Positions 43,203 to 54,433 of a DNA stretch of 64,000 nucleotides are shown here, in pieces. The translations under genes and the position numbers were made by a program. Source of the stretch: Sclerotiophoma versabilis (Eukaryota > Ascomycota > Dothideomycetes > Pleosporales > Didymellaceae); contig JAAROD010000095.1 of NCBI GenBank assembly GCA_012274445.1, positions 1,612,001 through 1,676,000 of the forward strand, written 5' to 3'. The notes beneath the pieces are model-generated. The model did no database searches, was not told the DNA's origin, and worked only from the letters and a program-made list of their open reading frames with translations. Position 1 is the first letter of the stretch; every line of letters starts with the position of its first letter.

Positions 43203-43829
43203 ATGGTCACTCTCCGCGGTCCTGTAAACCTGACTACCGACACCTACGCCAATACCGGCGTCTTCCGCTCTGCTGGCGACGGCGGAGACGACCCCCGACG
43301 TCCGTTGAAGCAACCTCACAACGGCCATTTCATCCCCGAGAACGAGGATTGGCATGATTTTCTTGCTTGGTGTGAGTAGACCGCCATTTGCCCTAACAGA
43401 CATAAGGAACTTGAGAGCTAACCTGTAGCAGTAGAGAGGAATCGAACTCTCAGGCTTACTACAAAGGCTGCTGTCAACGATCTCGCTGTAGCTGTCCGCA
43501 AGTACATTCCTAAAAACACTAGCAACCCGTACGTCCAGAAGACCTGCGCCATCACTTCCTTTGTGAGTGATCCTGACTGGCGTGCCATGGTTGATTGCAG
43601 CTACAACCAAATCTTCTTTAGCAGGTTCGGCAGGCATATACCAGTAGGACGACTCTTTGCGGTTTTATTCCACTGCGCCCGACGCGTCACGAACCGTACC
43701 GCTACTCCATGCCAACAGTGCTGCGATGGCGATGGCTTCTTTGACTCGTGCCGCATTGCGGAGCAGCTTGGTCTTTCTGAGTGCACCAACTGTATCTCCC
43801 GCAATAGGAATTGCAGCTTCAGCGTATAA
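43203..43829 (+). CDS. Cys-rich zinc-knuckle-like hypothetical, 189 aa
   Basis: Exons 43203-43371 and 43429-43829 with a 57-nt intron (GTGAGT donor) give 189 residues. The N-terminus reads MVTLRGPVNLTTDTYANTG. The C-terminal 50 residues carry a regular Cys pattern (PCQQCCDGDGFFDSC...CTNCISRNRNCSF), like the C-terminal zinc-knuckle of several uncharacterised fungal proteins. Probably binds zinc; the role is unknown. Good splice closure supports the model. Confidence 0.65.
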
Positions 43830-44285
43830 GACAATCGGCGTTGTTAGACCACCATTTCAAAGTGCGTTGCTCATGTCTAATTATCCGCTGAATTTACCCG
43901 TTATCCCTGCATTCTCACGTGCTTGTTTTCCTTATCAGCAACACTTTTAACTAGATGGAGGATAGTTGCCCCGAAGTTTCACCCGCATCCAATCGCAATG
44001 ACACTGTAGGAAGCAGGTTTCTGTACTCCGCAATCTTGAGCAGTAGGTTAACTAGGAAAACGGTTTTCCCACTCTCGAGGCTCTGTTTCCGTGACTTAGT
44101 TATCCAATCTAGTAAAGAAACAGTTATCGTGCAACATTCTCAGGGTTGCGGGAGATTGCGCCCTTCCAGTGCGGCAGACAAAAGCTGCCTGAATGGTATA
44201 ATTCTATCCAGGTTCATCAATACTGTTTTGAGCAGCCGTTCTTACCTCTATGAGAACTTCTTCCTTCTGATCAGCTTCAGGAAAT
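43830..44285. other. possible decayed 5' part of the TPR gene
   Basis: A 122-residue plus-strand frame (43955-44323) exists but has no recognisable domain. It could be noise or a remnant of the N-terminal part of the TPR gene that follows. Confidence 0.3.
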
Positions 44286-45344
44286 ATGCACTTCACCTCG
44301 GAGACGGGCCTTCGTGTACCTAATTTACTGGAATACTTGAATTTCAGGGTACGTGAAAAGTTTACAAAAATAAACAATCAAATGGCTTTAAAACGTCGCC
44401 AGCGAACATTGAACGATCTGCGACTTCCAAAACATTGGTTCCAGCACACGAACAACAGAGGACAGGCAAAAAAAGGCGTAGAGACCATCTTATTGCTGGA
44501 CAGCAACGAAGACGATTACTGCCTTGAGTACTTGGCACAGAATTTTCCTACCGGAGAGTTTGAGAACTGGACAAGATGCCAGCAGCTGCTTCCATATGTT
44601 AACCGGGTTTATAACAGTGTCCCGACTACTCTTAAATCATGGGAAGCATGGACACAGATAACCACGAACATGGCGTGGTATCTATGGAAGCAAGGGGATT
44701 ATGTTAGGGCACGGAAGATGATCACTGAAGCGCTGACAGTCAGAGATAGCGTACTGGGATCGAACGACGATCGAACTTTGTTGTGCGTGGAAATTCTAGC
44801 TGGGGTATTGTCAAGTCAGGGGAATTACAGCGACGCAGTGGAACTGAACAGGCGAGCTTTTCAGGGCTTTAGGCAGACGATGGGCCTTCTGCATCCTTTT
44901 ACACTCACAAGCATCAGTAACTTAGCCTTAACGTTACAGCATCTGGGCGAGTACAAAGAGTCGGAGGACCTGAACCGGTTGGCACTCAAAGGAAGTAAGA
45001 TGGTGCTGGGATCGTGCCACCCAGATACCCTCATAAGCATGAGTAATCTAGCGCTAGTACTACAGCATCAAGTTAAATACAAGCAGGCATTGAAGCTGCA
45101 CCAGCAAGCTCTTGATGGCTTTCGGAGGACTCTCGGGAAGCGTCATCCTGCTACACTTGCTAGTATGAGCAACTTGGCGCTAGTGCTGCAGCTTCAGGGC
45201 AGGTACAAGGACTCTGAGGAGCTGAATTGGCAATCACTAGAGGGAAAAGTAGAAGAGCTTGGATGGTATCACCCTTCTACGCGCACGAGTATGAACAACC
45301 TTGTGTTCGTTCTGCAGCATCGACGTAGATGCAAGGAGTCGTAG
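44286..45344 (+). CDS. TPR (kinesin-light-chain type) protein, likely truncated NLR, 352 aa
   Basis: An ATG at 44286 opens 352 residues. From about residue 150 there are four or more 42-residue tetratricopeptide units (VLGSNDDRTLLCVEILAGVLSSQG, LHPFTLTSISNLALTLQHLG, CHPDTLISMSNLALVLQHQV, RHPATLASMSNLALVLQLQG). This repeat type is typical of the C-terminus of fungal NB-ARC/NACHT-TPR receptors. The first 130 residues resemble the linker before TPRs, but no P-loop is present and the array ends abruptly at CKES. It is therefore either a stand-alone TPR protein or, more likely, a fragment of a second NLR. No signal peptide. Confidence 0.65.
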   Translation: MHFTSETGLRVPNLLEYLNFRVREKFTKINNQMALKRRQRTLNDLRLPKHWFQHTNNRGQAKKGVETILLLDSNEDDYCLEYLAQNFPTGEFENWTRCQQLLPYVNRVYNSVPTTLKSWEAWTQITTNMAWYLWKQGDYVRARKMITEALTVRDSVLGSNDDRTLLCVEILAGVLSSQGNYSDAVELNRRAFQGFRQTMGLLHPFTLTSISNLALTLQHLGEYKESEDLNRLALKGSKMVLGSCHPDTLISMSNLALVLQHQVKYKQALKLHQQALDGFRRTLGKRHPATLASMSNLALVLQLQGRYKDSEELNWQSLEGKVEELGWYHPSTRTSMNNLVFVLQHRRRCKES

Positions 45345-45576
45345 GAGGCACACAGAGAGATTTGGTCAACTTTTCACGTCTTATTTACCTGCCAGTATAG
45401 AGCTCATTAGCTCTCGGTTCAGTATTAGGTACTTTTGTCTGTCTGGATGCATTGGTAGCCTTTTTTTCTTATGGAATTATGGAAGCCTACAACTAGTAAA
45501 CAACGTAGAAGAAAGTTGCATCGAATACAAAGATAGCAAAAAGACATTAGAAGAAACCCTTTGACCCTGTATAACA

Positions 45577-46695
45577 TTACGAAATCTTAGCCACATTGTC
45601 AACATTGGTCATCTGCACATGTCCTTGATGTCGTATGACAGCCTTTTCCGAGCCCAGGCCACATAGTTCAACCCATATGCCGCATTTCAGAGACACTTGC
45701 TGTCCCAAGCAGCTCAAAAGTACAAGAAATCTTTTAGTTCTCTCGTCTCGAACCATAGGTAGTACTTCCTTGGCTATTCTCGCGAAGATATAGAGAAGTT
45801 CCTGACATTCCACTTGGATCGAGTAACTACTAGAGGCGGAGTATGCGAATGCGGTTAGGTATTCGGTAGTGTCGAGTAGTGAAATGAGCCGTGTACCACT
45901 GTGACTCAAGACTGGCAGGTAAATCTTGACGCTTGCTGCAGCCTCGAACTCTGAGATGTGGACTGGAACTTCCAGGACACACATCGTGTGATAAACAGGA
46001 GCGAGTGTATTGGCACAAATGCATGCTATAAAGTCATTCGTCTCTGGAGTTGTTTCTGCCTCAGGGCTCCCTCCTTCAAGCTCAGCGTATGTCGACGTGA
46101 TTGTTTTAACTGCAAAAGTTCTAGATGGACTTTGCACTTGGAACGTCAACGGTATGCCCAGTGCAGTCGTATCAGGTACCCTTTTCTCGTCGACAGTCGC
46201 CGGCGTCTCAAAAGTTCTACAATTTTCAGTCTGGTTTTATGCTTAATGGAAGACTGAGTGTTGTGAGGGCTTGTAGGGGTCACTGATAGGGAATGCTCAC
46301 CCAAGACCTGGAAATGCATCCTGTAAGAGGCTTTCGATACTCTGCTTCTCTGGAAAGCTGCCTGTCGCACTCACGTGCTGAAGCAAAAGTGATCTGCTGT
46401 CAGGGTAAAGCTCTTTTGGAAGTTCCGGAGACGTATTTCCCTCCTCTTCGCACAACTTAGAGATCACTTTTCTTTTACGTCCTGACTTCTTGTGTATGTT
46501 ATAGTATGTGCACGTTGAGTCAGACTTTCTACATCTAACGCAACTGCTGTCTGTTTCGGGGATGCATCGTGTCTTCAATCGGTAGCACCTGTCATTAGAG
46601 ATCAGCGGTTGTGGTTTAGAGGTATGGAAAGATTTACAATCGTACCTATCGCAGGCTTGCTTGACAGCATTACGACCAACGATCGCAGAAACCAT
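45577..46695 (-). CDS. Zn2Cys6 transcription factor, AflR-like, 325 aa
   Basis: Three exons (46695-46646, 46588-46301, 46216-45577) with 57- and 84-nt introns give 325 residues. The first intron splits the zinc cluster; joined, it reads CDRCYRLKTRC...CVRCRKSDSTC, a complete Cys6 binuclear cluster, followed by the basic linker KKSGRKRK. The helical C-terminal half (LLYIFARIAKEVLPMV, FLVLLSCLGQQ) resembles the AflR-type activation/regulatory domain. Role: DNA-binding regulator; AflR-type proteins usually control secondary-metabolite clusters, but no biosynthetic cluster is seen in this window. Short N-terminus and small size fit the AflR group. Confidence 0.8.
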
Positions 46696-48404
46696 GTTAG
46701 CTTAGTAATTTGATATGCAATGGCCTTCGGTGTGCAGTATGGTTGTGTTCAATGACTGCCAGACGAGTTAGTTGCGGTTCGAGGGTGATTAAGTACTCCG
46801 CGCGTTAGTGCTATTCGGCCAACTTGGTAGCTTGCATGCTGACAGGGATACCAATTTCAAGACTATAAGTCGGTGCAAGGACGACCGATTCCCGGTGGGG
46901 CTCTGATCTTCAACGCCGTGATTTGCGAGGACGGCACGTCGGGCACAGGTCCATTCTTATCGGGATACATGCACAGCGTGCCCGAGTCGCATTCTGAGCG
47001 CATGAGTGCGGCACATGCCCTCCTTTCTTGATGACTGCCCAGGTCTGTGACCCTATGGATTGCGGAGTTATGCTGGCTAAGAGACATGGTACAGCATCTA
47101 TACCAATATTTACCTCCATGGAAATCAGAGGCTTTTCTCGAAGCAACACTACGAGCCAAAATTGATCCCAGCCTGAAAGAAAGTATGGCAGGCGGTATTC
47201 AAGCATGAGGGATCCGACTCCAAATGAGAGACGCTTTTAGACTATTCATGGTTCTTCTAGGCTCTCTTGGATGCGGGAAAGACAGTCTGAACATCTTTTG
47301 TCCTCTGGTACTGACCGGAACGGCATTTAGGGAAAGGCACATCGATACTCCACCAGGTGCTGTAGCCTTCCGGTACTTTTGTAGAGACAGTATTGCAGGA
47401 GCCAATCCTCTCTGTGTTCCCCAAGCTATTGATAGAAATCCAGCCCAATTGCTCCCCAGCACGTTGAGAATGCCTGCTCGATCGCCGAGGCGCAGCACCA
47501 GTGATTTGCTCGACCAACTGGGCTTCCTGGGAGCAGCTGCCTGTTTCTGGGAGGTCTGTCCCAACATCGTTGCTCACTCACACAACCACTAACTCACCGC
47601 CAGCGCTCCTATGCCTCCAACTATATCGGTGTGTAGGTCGCTAGGACAAGGGAAAGTGACCAAGTTAGAGATTCGATACCAAGGGGCTATGAAGCGGATT
47701 TCCATCTGAATGTACCAGAAATGCTTAGAACATTCTACTTCCTGCCTGGCCTTGCATCTGCCTTTGTGTTCCATCCTGCAGTCGCAATTGCATATTCATA
47801 TCTGTCGCTCGCACTGTTAGCACTACAAAGGCAACAAAAGCCTTATTATCGTCATGATGTTTAGTAAGTTGTATAATAGTAAGGCAGAATTTAATAACAT
47901 GTTGTGTTACAAGAGCTGTTGTGAAAGCGTTGACAGTCTCAATAATTGCATCTGAGCTGCATCCTTAATTTAAAAGGAATAACTAGTAATGTGTAGGAGA
48001 TGTTATCTATAAAGTTCTAATTGCAGCACAATTTTGAAGACATGCTAAGAAGAATGGCGCACATTCTTTCATAGGCCATAGGTACTGCCTGTATAAGAAG
48101 AGCTGCATATAAAGTAATAGGATATCCTACGACTTCTCGTGGATGGTTAACCAACCAGTGTAACTGGTCAGGTTATATAGGGCATTGCTCTACATATAGC
48201 AAATTTAGACATAGCAGCACGTGATGGTCGGAGATCCTGGGATCAGTGAACACTATGATTAGCAGGTCTACCAAATACCGCCATTGGATCCAATGTGTTC
48301 CGCGCCACCAGCGCGTACGATAAGTTGCAGATTATTTCCTTTGTAGTCTGTTTTACTAGCAAGAACAACAAAAGTAGACATGTTTAAACCTGGTCTTGAT
48401 CTTA
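46696..48404. other. 1.7-kb gene-poor stretch
   Basis: No gene supported. Several overlapping frames near 46863-47774 on both strands look like noise or a heavily decayed gene. The part from 47800 to 48400 is AT-rich. Confidence 0.45.
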
Positions 48405-49505
48405 CTATTCCGTCAGGACATCGTAAACGACGACAGATCCAGAAGGCACAGCTGTTCTATGACCGATTCGTACTCCAGCCCCAATGGTACAGCCCTTCCC
48501 AATATCAACGTTGTCGCCAATGAAGACCTGACTGTCCGGGTCGGTCGTGATGGTGACGTAGGCGCCAATGCTGCTGTTACATCCGACCGTAATCTTGCCT
48601 AAACCGTGTAGCTGGCAGTAAGACCCAATGGTTACATTGTCACCTATCACAATGCGAGGCTCAAGAGACTCCCCCAGCGGTGTCTCTCTGTTCCCAATAT
48701 GCCGAATGTTTGACAATGGGGTGTTACGGGATGGTGGCGTTTGGAGCCGCTGTGCCCTCTGGTGGCGAGCCACCGGAAGCATCATCGTAGGCTCAGCAGC
48801 GGTATGGTCGCCGCCGTGTGATTTGGCTTCTGCATCTTCCTCATCTATCAAAATAGAAGGGCGCTGAAGAGGAGGTAAAGTCGGTGGGCGCACTGAGGGA
48901 TCCAGAGCTTGTGGTGGCTTACCCCAGTCAGTGTGCAGACTGCGCTGCGCAGGCGTACGATATCCTTGCTCGTCGACGGCGATGGTTCTGCTACCGACCC
49001 CGGCACCGTCCGTGAGCGGAGGTGGATATAGATGTGGGTTATTTTGTTGGCTATCTCTGCCGCTAGCTTCGCGGTTGGGTATATGGGTGAGACTACAAGG
49101 CTCACCAGCTCCAGGAGTCGTTCGTCCTCTGCCAGCCGTCAGAGGCCCAGGCATTGGTGTTATTCTCCTCCGCCATAATGTCTTCTCCTTATAGCCATCA
49201 CACTTGAAGTTACCACGTGTGCAATTGTTGCACTGCGGTTTTGCTTCATCGCATTTCTTCTTACGCCGCTTGCAAGTTCCACAGCCAGTCTTAGTCCGAT
49301 GTGCAAATTTTCTTTTCGTCTTCATCGAATGCCTTGTAGTCGTCTGCTCGGCACTGCATGGGATGCGTTCGCCCTGCACACGAGGACAATTTTCAGGTAT
49401 CGATGCCACGCCGCTGTGTTTTGCATCTGTTGACCCACAAACTGATAGCGTGCGGCGGAGCTGCTCAGGGTCAGGAAGAACAATCCGTCCTATGTCAGTC
49501 GCCAT
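48405..49505 (-). CDS. Zn2Cys6 domain fused to hexapeptide-repeat transferase, 366 aa
   Basis: Single exon; the ATG at 49505 (MATDIGRIVLPDPEQ) is preferred because the frame further upstream has only one weak non-ATG start. The N-terminal part carries a full zinc cluster, CGTCKRRKKKC...CNNCTRGNFKC (about residues 74-103 of this start). A long Pro/Ser-rich linker follows, and the last 90 residues are left-handed beta-helix hexapeptide repeats (RIVIGDNVTIGSYCQL, KITVGCNSSIGAYVTI, VFIGDNVDIGKGCTIG). Such repeats occur in NodL/maltose-type acetyltransferases, and Zn2Cys6-hexapeptide fusions occur in some fungi. Here the hexapeptide part is short and the catalytic His segment is not obvious, so enzyme activity is doubtful. 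Roles of the fusion are unknown. Confidence 0.75.
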   Translation of the reverse strand: MATDIGRIVLPDPEQLRRTLSVCGSTDAKHSGVASIPENCPRVQGERIPCSAEQTTTRHSMKTKRKFAHRTKTGCGTCKRRKKKCDEAKPQCNNCTRGNFKCDGYKEKTLWRRRITPMPGPLTAGRGRTTPGAGEPCSLTHIPNREASGRDSQQNNPHLYPPPLTDGAGVGSRTIAVDEQGYRTPAQRSLHTDWGKPPQALDPSVRPPTLPPLQRPSILIDEEDAEAKSHGGDHTAAEPTMMLPVARHQRAQRLQTPPSRNTPLSNIRHIGNRETPLGESLEPRIVIGDNVTIGSYCQLHGLGKITVGCNSSIGAYVTITTDPDSQVFIGDNVDIGKGCTIGAGVRIGHRTAVPSGSVVVYDVLTE

Positions 49506-51120
49506 GCTGCTTTCCACTGCCTTCCAAGCCGGTGAAAGGTGCGTAGGAAGGCAAAGTGCCAATCTGCAACGAGACGAGCCAAGCTTTGGCTCGCTTCCTA
49601 CCACAAAACGAGCGGCTTTTTGCTGGAGGCTTGCAGACCAAGCACGAAATGGGTGTTGCAGTACTCAGATGCCCCCAAAATACCTGACCACGTGTCGTTG
49701 TGTCAAGCGGCGTTACTCGGTGAATGTAAGTACTTGACAGTCTCTCTTGTTGTTCAGCAGGCAACACACCAGGTAGGGCTAAATCACGGATATGTCGTCA
49801 AGCTCAAGCTGCTGTACATCGCAACAACGAGACGTGTCGATAGCAATGCATAGAAAAAGCTGCACAGTTGGTCGCACAAGAGAAAGACCGCACAGGGCGG
49901 CTGTTCGCTTCTTCTATCGGCGCGCGGCTAGGGTCCCGGCCCGGCTGGGGTCCCAGCCCCACTGACTCTAGCCGCATTCGCTCGACAAGCTGCTGTGCCG
50001 TTGAAAGTCTATTGCGCCAGTTTTTGATTGACGTGTTTTGGTTTAGTGTGGCTTTCCGCAAGATTGCCTGCAGTCAGGTTTGTAGCTCCAGCGTGCGCTG
50101 CAGGAGATAGAGGAGGGCAGCAGGACGGACGCGGGCAAGCATGCATGATGGCGTCTGTCGCTGCGTCTCTTGCCATGCGCTCTCACACTAGGGCGCAGCT
50201 AAGCGCTTACTGGTGCTCATGGGTACAGGGGTCGCTGCGGTCGCTGCATGCAAGACAACCGCGCATTGTGCTGTACATAAATGCGCCGTCCTGTGGTTTC
50301 TTCAAGGGACCCAGGCAGTGCCAGCTGCCAGCCTTGCATGAGAAGCCGATGGGCAAACCACAAGCGCGACGTGCATTGCACCAGATCATCCTTTCGGATG
50401 ATGTTGGACAAGTTATGGCTATCCTCAAAGAGTACATTCTAACCCGCTGAGAGGAATGAGAAGCAAGTGAACGGGACTACACGATATTGGCTCATTTTAT
50501 CCAAAAATGAAGATGCACAGTACTGGGCTAACAAACTAAGCACTAATGCAACTGTAGCATGAGTCTGTGCAAAGTCATCTGCCGCGTGGTCGCTGCAATC
50601 TGGACGCATAATCCAGTCGGACTGCATCACGTGGCTTGTTAGCATTACCGCGGTCGCTCGAGGAACTGGCGTTGCATGCACGCATAGAGAGCTGTTGCTA
50701 CCTGATTCCATAAGCTAGTGGATGCTGCCGCGTTGTCATTGTAAGATGAGCAAATTAGCTGACTCTCGGGATTCAGGTGGAAAGTCGGCCAGTGATGATC
50801 GCAGATCTTCCCTTGGCGGAATGTTTCGACGCGAAGTAATGCCGACGTTCCCCCATACTACCGCCTACTCAGGCCGTTGTCGCGCCTCAGCTTCTGACAT
50901 CCCTCCTCCACCGGCATTGCCGCCGACACATAGACATTTGCGACCGCCTGCGAACCACGAACTACAAGTCTGTCTGTGATGGTTGTTCCCCTGTCTTGGT
51001 CGGAGATCATCAAAGCGCATCCAATAGGCAACAGGTTAGATGGCTTTCGATCTAAGTATTCTTCGCTTTGGAAGGATAAAGTCGATCTGAATATCGATCG
51101 CGAAGGTAATACTCATCTAC
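49506..51120. other. intergenic, possibly holding 5' exons of the FunK1 gene
   Basis: No separate gene supported. The right end (about 50722-51114) has plus-strand frames that look protein-like (EIIKAHPIGNRLDGF, SSLWKDKVDLNIDRE) and may be N-terminal exons of the FunK1 gene. A patch near 49930-49965 is GC-rich with a duplicated GGCTGGGGTCCC-like motif. Confidence 0.4.
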
Positions 51121-53355
51121 ATGCTCGAAGAAGAGCTGTTGATAGTGATAGGCTTAAGACAGGTTCTTCTGGCTCTATTTCCTACGTTGCAAAGTCTTGA
51201 TGTGGTTCAAGCGTTGCCCTCACAGCGTGGCAACGGAGATCTCCTCAACGATCTAGCGCCGCTGTATCTATCGATTGTTTCTTACAGCTTTGACGCTGTT
51301 CGGATCAAACCCCTCCTGCATGCCGTTCTCAGCGAACAGCCCGACGAAGCCATCTGGGACGCTGCCTGCGACGCCGTTACCGCGTCCACTCCACCTCCCC
51401 GACCCACGTCGGTGATCCAACAAACACCATGGCTGCGCAGCACGGGCAGCTTCGCGAACTCGACCGAGCACCGTAAGTACGTCGACGACGTGCTGAAGGA
51501 GGAGCTGGGCCACATGTACGTTGGCGTACCTGGTTTCTTCGACGCCTTCTTCGGGGAGGTCGCAGATCTTGGTCCGGCAGCACAGGCCGTGTTCGACAAG
51601 TGCAAGGAAGGAGATACACCGCTCTACCAGGAGGAGAGCGGCTGGCAGGGCTGGCCTGAAGGGGCGAGGGAGGGGGATGTCTTAAGCTGGTTCGCACCGC
51701 TTACAGAGCAGCTCTTGGACTTCGCAAAAGAGCATAGGCTAGGCCCTAGAGTTCGACGCAGAACCGTAGCACGACCTCATCTACCCTTGCAGGGTTCCAC
51801 GGCCGATCGCAAGCTGGACATTGGCTTCGTAGACGACGAGAATGCTGGCATCGACTCCAGATATCACTGGTCACGCATCCTCGTGCCTGGGGAGCTCAAG
51901 AGCAATTCATTGGCGGACAAAGCGTCTAAGGCGTGGCTTGACCTTGGCCGATATGCGAGGGAGGTGCTTGCCGCTCAAGATAGCCGCCGCTTCGTTCTTG
52001 GCTTCACGCTGTGTGGATCGCTTATGCGGCTGTGGAGCTTTGATCGACTAGGGGGCATTGCCTCTGAGCAATTCGACGTCAACGAAGATGGACAGCAGTT
52101 CGTGTCTGCAGTGCTTGGGTTTCTCTGGATGCAAGAGGAGCAGTTGGGCTTCGATCCGACCATCATCACAGCCGGGGACAAGCGGTACATAGAGATCGAG
52201 CGGGACAACCGCACAGAGCGCCTCGTCATCGATAAGGTGATAAAACGGGTAGCTTGTGTCGCTGGTCGAGCAACAACCTGCTGGAGAGTCCACCGGGAAG
52301 AGGAGCCCAGCACTCAGCTCGTAGTTAAAGATTCCTGGCAGTACCCGGAGCGGGACGAAGAGGGTGAATTACTACGCTGGGCAACCGAGAAGGAAGTGGT
52401 GAATGTTGCAAGGTATTTCCACCACGAGACGGTCCGTATTGGTGGTCGAGACGACGATATCCGCACGAATGTACGCAGAGGCCTGGACTTAACAAAAGCG
52501 GAAAACTACGTGCCAAGGAAGCCTATGCCGCCGCCAAGCACAACTGGGCGCCGGGCTTCACGAAAAGAAGGAAGCAGCAGCCTCACAGAGCGGAAAAGAT
52601 CCTCAAGCTGCACAAATGCGCCAATTCCGCCAAGCAAGCGCACTTGCTCGAGGTCTCCGATGAAACTTGCCAATACGAACCGCATCCATCGTCGTGTCAT
52701 CGTCCGTGACTTTGGGAAGCCTATCTACAAAGCAAGCTCCCGGACCAACCTACTTGCCGCACTGGAGGGCTGTATCGAGGGTTACGAGTCCCTCCACACG
52801 CAGGCAGGCATGCTTCAACGCGACATCTCACCAAACAACCTCATAGTAAACGAGAATAATGACGACTCGTCATGGCCCGCGTTTCTGATTGACCTTGACC
52901 TTGCAATCAAGGAGCAGCGCGAGCAAGCTTCAGGAGCGCGTGGGAAGACCGGTACGCGTGCTTTCATGGCCATTGGAGTGCTTTTAGATGACGAACAGCA
53001 CTCGTTTATGCACGACCTTGAGTCGTTCTTCTGGGTGCTGTTTTGGATCTGCATACACTATGATGGGCCGGACAAAGACATCGGACCCACCGAGTTCGAG
53101 TGTTGGAATTACGAGAGTGATAAGAAGTTGGCAGGTTCCAAGAAGAGTGTGGTTGATGACGAGAGGGATTTCCTCAAAATTGCGCAGACGAACTTCACGC
53201 CATACTACCAACCATTGGTCTCTTGTGTCAACAGGCTTCGAAGAAAAGTATTTCCCAACGGCGAGAGATGGAGGGATCCTAGCCCGCAGCTGTACCTTGA
53301 TATGAAAGGCATCCTCCGCGCAGCTCAGAATGAGCTGAAAGAATCAGAAGGGTGA
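51121..53355 (+). CDS. FunK1-type fungal protein kinase, about 744 aa
   Basis: A continuous 744-residue frame from the ATG at 51121; upstream exons may replace the first 40 residues. The early part (LLNDLAPLYLSIVSYSFDA, DEAIWDAACDAV) matches the helical N-terminal region of FunK1 proteins. A middle region (PGELKSN, ARYFHHETVRIGG) leads to the kinase core. A catalytic loop QRDISPNNLIV keeps the Asp of the HRD motif (His replaced by Gln). The metal-binding position is LIDLDLAI (DLD instead of DFG), and TGTRAFMAIGVL and HDLESFFWVLFW are FunK1 signatures. Role: FunK1 kinases are expanded in fungi and their substrates are unknown. An intact frame suggests function. Confidence 0.85.
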   Translation: MLEEELLIVIGLRQVLLALFPTLQSLDVVQALPSQRGNGDLLNDLAPLYLSIVSYSFDAVRIKPLLHAVLSEQPDEAIWDAACDAVTASTPPPRPTSVIQQTPWLRSTGSFANSTEHRKYVDDVLKEELGHMYVGVPGFFDAFFGEVADLGPAAQAVFDKCKEGDTPLYQEESGWQGWPEGAREGDVLSWFAPLTEQLLDFAKEHRLGPRVRRRTVARPHLPLQGSTADRKLDIGFVDDENAGIDSRYHWSRILVPGELKSNSLADKASKAWLDLGRYAREVLAAQDSRRFVLGFTLCGSLMRLWSFDRLGGIASEQFDVNEDGQQFVSAVLGFLWMQEEQLGFDPTIITAGDKRYIEIERDNRTERLVIDKVIKRVACVAGRATTCWRVHREEEPSTQLVVKDSWQYPERDEEGELLRWATEKEVVNVARYFHHETVRIGGRDDDIRTNVRRGLDLTKAENYVPRKPMPPPSTTGRRASRKEGSSSLTERKRSSSCTNAPIPPSKRTCSRSPMKLANTNRIHRRVIVRDFGKPIYKASSRTNLLAALEGCIEGYESLHTQAGMLQRDISPNNLIVNENNDDSSWPAFLIDLDLAIKEQREQASGARGKTGTRAFMAIGVLLDDEQHSFMHDLESFFWVLFWICIHYDGPDKDIGPTEFECWNYESDKKLAGSKKSVVDDERDFLKIAQTNFTPYYQPLVSCVNRLRRKVFPNGERWRDPSPQLYLDMKGILRAAQNELKESEG

Positions 53356-54433
53356 AACTGCAACAGTACTCTTCTAGTAGTGCACAAGCTATGGAAGGCT
53401 GGATATAAAGCGTGTGCTAATTTAACTAGCATATGTCTTGTCGCTGAGCGTCAATTCATCGAACGTCGGGGCTTGGTGGGTGCAGTTCATTCTCTATGGC
53501 AAATGGCGTCATGCTGCGCAGCCACAACGATGCACCGCTCCACCAAAAGCATACTAATCCAGATGCTCTTCGCAGACTCGATGAGACGTGTACGGCTGGA
53601 CGAAGTTGGAGGAGTGCTGGTCACAGTACGGCAAAGCTGCTGTAGTGTAAGGCCCGTCTTGCCCATCTGCGACGACCAGCATGTATGGCTCATGTATGGC
53701 TCTCGACGGGGAAGTGTGCTCGGCACTAGCATGCGATCACTTCAGACCCGCATTCGACGCTGCTATCGGTAAAGCATGCGAGGAATGGCAGGCGTCGTGG
53801 TTTTGCCACGCGCAACCACACGTCTTTCCCCACAACACCACTTGGGATGACGCAACAGGTGGCACCTCGCAGTCCCATCGCCGAGTACAGTAGCCAGCAG
53901 CACGACCAGAGCCTGACTGGCTACAGCAGAAGCTTCGCCACTCACTACGGTCAGCCCTTTTGATTAGCCAGCAAGGCGTAGAGGTCAGCAACGCTTGGTC
54001 GAGGAACAGTATGGGGCGAGGTGTGCTTGACAGAGTATTTGAAAAGGACGAATTCTATGTACAAGGCAGATCTCGCAGGCAGCGCAACCTCTTTTCCGAC
54101 GCGATTCGTATTCATCATCTGCTCACAGTCTGCAACACGTGATACGTAATCAACCTGTGCTCCTATGCTTCACGCAGCTGTGTTTCTTCGCACACATTGA
54201 CAGCTGTCGCAGGCCTGTATGAGTCATACACTATAGCCGTTGACAAGCATCAAAGGCTCCCCTCACCTTAACAAGCACGTCTGCATTGTTGCTTTCACAC
54301 TTAAGCTACAAAGAACCTTCTTTTAGCAAAAAAAGAGTGTCCTGTCACTGCCACACCACTAATAAACGCTCAGGACTCCTGCAACTAATATAGAAAAGAC
54401 TTATCCAGGCCAGAGGGCCGTCCTCTACATACA
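53356..54433. other. intergenic, no gene seen
   Basis: Short overlapping frames only. No family resemblance on either strand. Confidence 0.45.

Noticed and set aside
47199..47592. Overlapping 106- to 122-residue frames on both strands
   Set aside because: No family resemblance, no splice joins, and both strands are equally open. Treated as chance or fully decayed sequence.
50722..51200. Separate small plus-strand genes
   Set aside because: Sequence style and position fit N-terminal exons of the FunK1 gene better than independent genes, but the splice joins were not secure.
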